Assembly (NCBI GenBank): GCA_965277775.1
Contig: OZ255843.1
Span: forward strand, 682,001 to 746,000
Source of the DNA: G965195345 sp965277775
Lineage (GTDB): Bacteria; Pseudomonadota; Gammaproteobacteria; CAKMZV01
Reading direction: 5' to 3'
Length of the DNA: 64,000 bases
Positions 61,444 to 64,000 of the stretch are shown here, one piece after another. The notes under the pieces are model-generated. The model searched no databases. It was given only the letters and a program-made list of their open reading frames with translations, and was not told where the DNA came from. Each line of letters opens with the position of its first letter. The stretch's first letter is position 1. The translations under genes were made by a program, and so were the position numbers.

Positions 61444-64000
61444 ACATTTTGATATTTTAGAGACGGATTTAAGCCCCGTTGGTTTTAATCTTATCGAAGC
61501 CAGCGCAGGCAGTGGTAAAACTTACTCAATCAGCTTTATTGTTCTGCGTTTATTGACAGAACTCGGCATCCCCTTAGACAAACTGCTAATCATTACATTC
61601 ACAAAATCCGCCGCCGCTGAAATGACCGATCGGATTCATGGATTAATCAATGAGGCGATTAGACTTTTGCAACCAAACGCGACCGACTCCGATCATCATC
61701 CTACACCCATCAGTCAATGGGCGCAATCAGTCATTGAAAGATCCAAACAAAACGAATGCCTGCAACTGTTGAAAAAAGCCCAGTTACAACCTGATCAGTT
61801 GATGATAGGCACCAATGATTCAGCATTCTTTCAATGCACCAATCGTTATGCCTTAGACATGCAAACACCATTAGAGCTGCCAGAGCAGCTTGATGAAGCC
61901 CGTTTTTTTCGTCAATCATTGCGTGAAACTTGGATTGAACAAGCAAAGATACTGCCAGATATTGGCAAAAAAGCCTATTTTCAAATCTATCCCAAACCAG
62001 ACAAATTCGCTTCAAAACTAAGAGCTGCCTACTTATGGGGGGTGCGCTTGGACAATCCTCAAGACATGACCAAGGCTCGCCAAAAATTTGTCAATGCTGT
62101 TCAAACCCTTGCGACCACGCCCTTTCCAGATGGATTAAATGATTTAGATGAAGGTCTGTTGAACGGTAGATCGCGCAACAAAGTCAAAAGATTGTTGCGC
62201 CAAGCATCAAACTTTCAAGCGGGTTTTTTCTGTGAAATGGAAGTGCCCGATTTAAGCGCCTATTGCCTCAATTCGACGGCCAATGCAAACCAAGAGACCA
62301 TGCAGGCCTTCCTTCAAAAACCTGAGTTTGATGACTTTTTTATGGCGATCAAAACCTATCAAGCGGCGATAAAACTTTTTCAAATAGCCATTCATCATGA
62401 AGCTTTGGCTGTGGCAAAAAAACAGCTCGAAACACATATAGACCAAACGGGCCAATGGAGTTATTCAAGTGTCGCCTATGGTTTGGACCGGTTTTTAAAG
62501 GCTTCTCCAAACAGTCCCTTACACGGATCATACGATGCCCTTGTTGTAGATGAGTTTCAAGACACCAACGCCATACAGTGGTCGATTTTTAAACAACTGC
62601 TCCAGCCCAAGATTGGCATTGGTTTTTTAATTGGGGATCCCAAGCAATCGATTTATCGTTTTCGCCACTCAGATTTAAATGTGTATTTTGATGCCAAAAA
62701 TGCTTGCCAAAACGTCTATCAGCTTCCCAAAAACTGGCGCTCCACACCGACCATTGTCCAAGGGGTGAATGCATTATTCTCTCAAGAGGACGCATTTGTT
62801 GATCAGCGGCTCAGCTATGCGCCCGCTCAAGCGGCCAGTCAGGACCCGAGTGGTCAAGCAACCATGGTGGTTTTTAATGAGCAAAAGGAGGGCAAAGAAG
62901 ACTGGCAAAAGACGTCATTTGAGCAATTGATTTTCCCAACGGTGAACATTGTTTTACACCATTTACAACAAGGCACTGCCCCCGAAGAGGTGCTCATATT
63001 AGTCAATACACACCAGCAAGCGCATCAACTGTACAGCGCCTTACAATCGCTCAACATTCCTTGCCATCAGAAGAAGATCCCCTCAGATAGACAAAAGTTG
63101 ATTGATCACTTTGCTTGGTTGGTTGAAACGCTTAACCATCCCTATGAAGTCAAAAAACAACAATTGATGCGAGTGACATTGCTACAAGAACCCTTAAAAT
63201 CGGTTTTACACGCTCACGATTCAAACTATTGGCAAAGCTTACTCGTCAAACTGAAAGACCAGTGGCAAACCATCGGTCCGCTTGGAATATGGCAATATTT
63301 GCTTAAACACACCAACATCCAAAGCAATTATGAACAGAGTCAGCAAAAGATCTTACTGGATTTCATGCCCCTGCTGCTCGGTGAATTACAAACACTTTGG
63401 CAAAATAATTCGGATTTTTCCAATCACAGCGCCCTTTTGATGCAATGGTTTGAAGCAATAAAGGTGTTTGATCAAGACCTCCCTGAAAATAGTCATGCCC
63501 TCAGAATCTATACAACGCAATCTGCAAAAGGCTTAGAAGCAAAAGTTGTCATATGTCCAGCTTTGCTCACCGTTGGCATGCACAAATCAGAGCCTTGGGT
63601 CAGTTTAGAATCGGATACCACGCAACTTTTGGCCTATGTTGAAAAAATTGAAAAAAATTCTGAAACTGACTTAATAATCAAAGCGCAAGAAGAAGCGGAA
63701 GCCAGACGCAAACTCTACGTTGCCTTAACCCGCGCCTGTACCCATCTATACCTCTTTGTCAGCAAGGCCGAAAATTCCTTGCAACGATTATTAAAATTGT
63801 CTAAAAATCATTCTCCTGAAGACTTTCGTCAGGCTGTGGAACAAATGGGGGGATGGCATTTTGAATCACCCAATGACAAGCTACCCAAAGCCATACAAGC
63901 TGTTTCTGAGCGCCCTGCCCAAGACATCATAGATTTGGCAACTTACCCTGTACAAAGAGGCGTAAGTAGTTTCTCTCAATTGACCCAATTTCAATCCACC
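61424..64000 (+). CDS. recB: Exodeoxyribonuclease V subunit RecB, N-terminal 859 codons (cut by window edge)
   Basis: It opens at an ATG at 61424 inside argJ and stays open in one frame to the end of the window. Helicase motifs: Walker A EASAGSGKTYSISF (residues about 25-38), Walker B VVDEFQDTNAIQW (about 374), IGDPKQSIYRFRHSD, motif V YTTQSAKGLEAKVV (about 697) and motif VI LYVALTRACTHLYLF. This is the 3'-5' UvrD-type motor; the C-terminal nuclease domain lies beyond the edge. RecBCD repairs double-strand breaks. recC is not upstream here, unlike E. coli. Confidence 0.92.
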   Translation, partial: MPSTEPEHFDILETDLSPVGFNLIEASAGSGKTYSISFIVLRLLTELGIPLDKLLIITFTKSAAAEMTDRIHGLINEAIRLLQPNATDSDHHPTPISQWAQSVIERSKQNECLQLLKKAQLQPDQLMIGTNDSAFFQCTNRYALDMQTPLELPEQLDEARFFRQSLRETWIEQAKILPDIGKKAYFQIYPKPDKFASKLRAAYLWGVRLDNPQDMTKARQKFVNAVQTLATTPFPDGLNDLDEGLLNGRSRNKVKRLLRQASNFQAGFFCEMEVPDLSAYCLNSTANANQETMQAFLQKPEFDDFFMAIKTYQAAIKLFQIAIHHEALAVAKKQLETHIDQTGQWSYSSVAYGLDRFLKASPNSPLHGSYDALVVDEFQDTNAIQWSIFKQLLQPKIGIGFLIGDPKQSIYRFRHSDLNVYFDAKNACQNVYQLPKNWRSTPTIVQGVNALFSQEDAFVDQRLSYAPAQAASQDPSGQATMVVFNEQKEGKEDWQKTSFEQLIFPTVNIVLHHLQQGTAPEEVLILVNTHQQAHQLYSALQSLNIPCHQKKIPSDRQKLIDHFAWLVETLNHPYEVKKQQLMRVTLLQEPLKSVLHAHDSNYWQSLLVKLKDQWQTIGPLGIWQYLLKHTNIQSNYEQSQQKILLDFMPLLLGELQTLWQNNSDFSNHSALLMQWFEAIKVFDQDLPENSHALRIYTTQSAKGLEAKVVICPALLTVGMHKSEPWVSLESDTTQLLAYVEKIEKNSETDLIIKAQEEAEARRKLYVALTRACTHLYLFVSKAENSLQRLLKLSKNHSPEDFRQAVEQMGGWHFESPNDKLPKAIQAVSERPAQDIIDLATYPVQRGVSSFSQLTQFQST

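Overview
The window looks like chromosomal DNA of a gammaproteobacterium of moderate to low GC. The evidence is gene order: initiator tRNA-rimP-nusA-infB-rbfA-truB, rplM-rpsI, tRNA-Gln beside prs, gloB-mltD, lpoA-yraN beside rsmI, and argS followed by a SPOR-domain gene. Mevalonate kinase and diphosphomevalonate decarboxylase imply isoprenoids made by the mevalonate route, which is uncommon in gammaproteobacteria. A betaine-type Rieske oxygenase and an osmolyte-type (NAGGN-like) amidotransferase would suit a saline habitat, but I cannot name the genus. I see no prophage, insertion sequence or CRISPR array.

Layout. 0-4.3 kb (minus strand): gloB, mltD, mevalonate kinase, mvaD and the start of ubiG, tightly packed. 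4.6-9.7 kb (plus): a GT87-type membrane glycosyltransferase, rplM-rpsI with a clear promoter and a foldable leader, dapF and thiC. 9.8-22.6 kb (minus): an accessory block of three envelope genes, namely a lipoprotein, an outer-membrane barrel and a 3,178-codon lipoprotein made of about 24 cadherin/Ig-like modules, a C-type-lectin-like domain and a seven-repeat FG-GAP propeller. 23.2-31.3 kb (plus): a compact seven-gene catabolic operon (Rieske oxygenase, enolase-superfamily enzyme, MaoC-type hydratase, MmgE/PrpD, CoA-transferase, CitE-like lyase, aldehyde dehydrogenase). 31.3-40.7 kb: housekeeping genes (yraN, lpoA, rsmI, cysS, dihydroorotase, hisI, SPOR protein, argS, prs).

40.7-46.8 kb holds tRNA-Gln, tRNA-Pro, tRNA-Ala and two nearly identical 16S rRNA genes 3,746 bp apart. 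Neither is followed by 23S or 5S rRNA. Each lies in a 1,836-bp repeat that carries its own promoter, boxA and complete pre-16S processing stem. A GT-C membrane protein gene sits between them.

47.0-64.0 kb: nnr, trmA, the NAGGN-type amidotransferase, the truB-rbfA-infB-nusA-rimP-tRNA-fMet transcription/translation operon, manC, a GST-like gene, argJ and the first 859 codons of recB, cut by the window edge.

The most unusual elements are the autonomous duplicated 16S units, the giant repeat-protein cluster and the seven-gene catabolic operon of unknown substrate. Smaller oddities are a U1:U72 initiator tRNA, a NusA with one AR repeat, and a glyoxalase II with a substituted zinc ligand.
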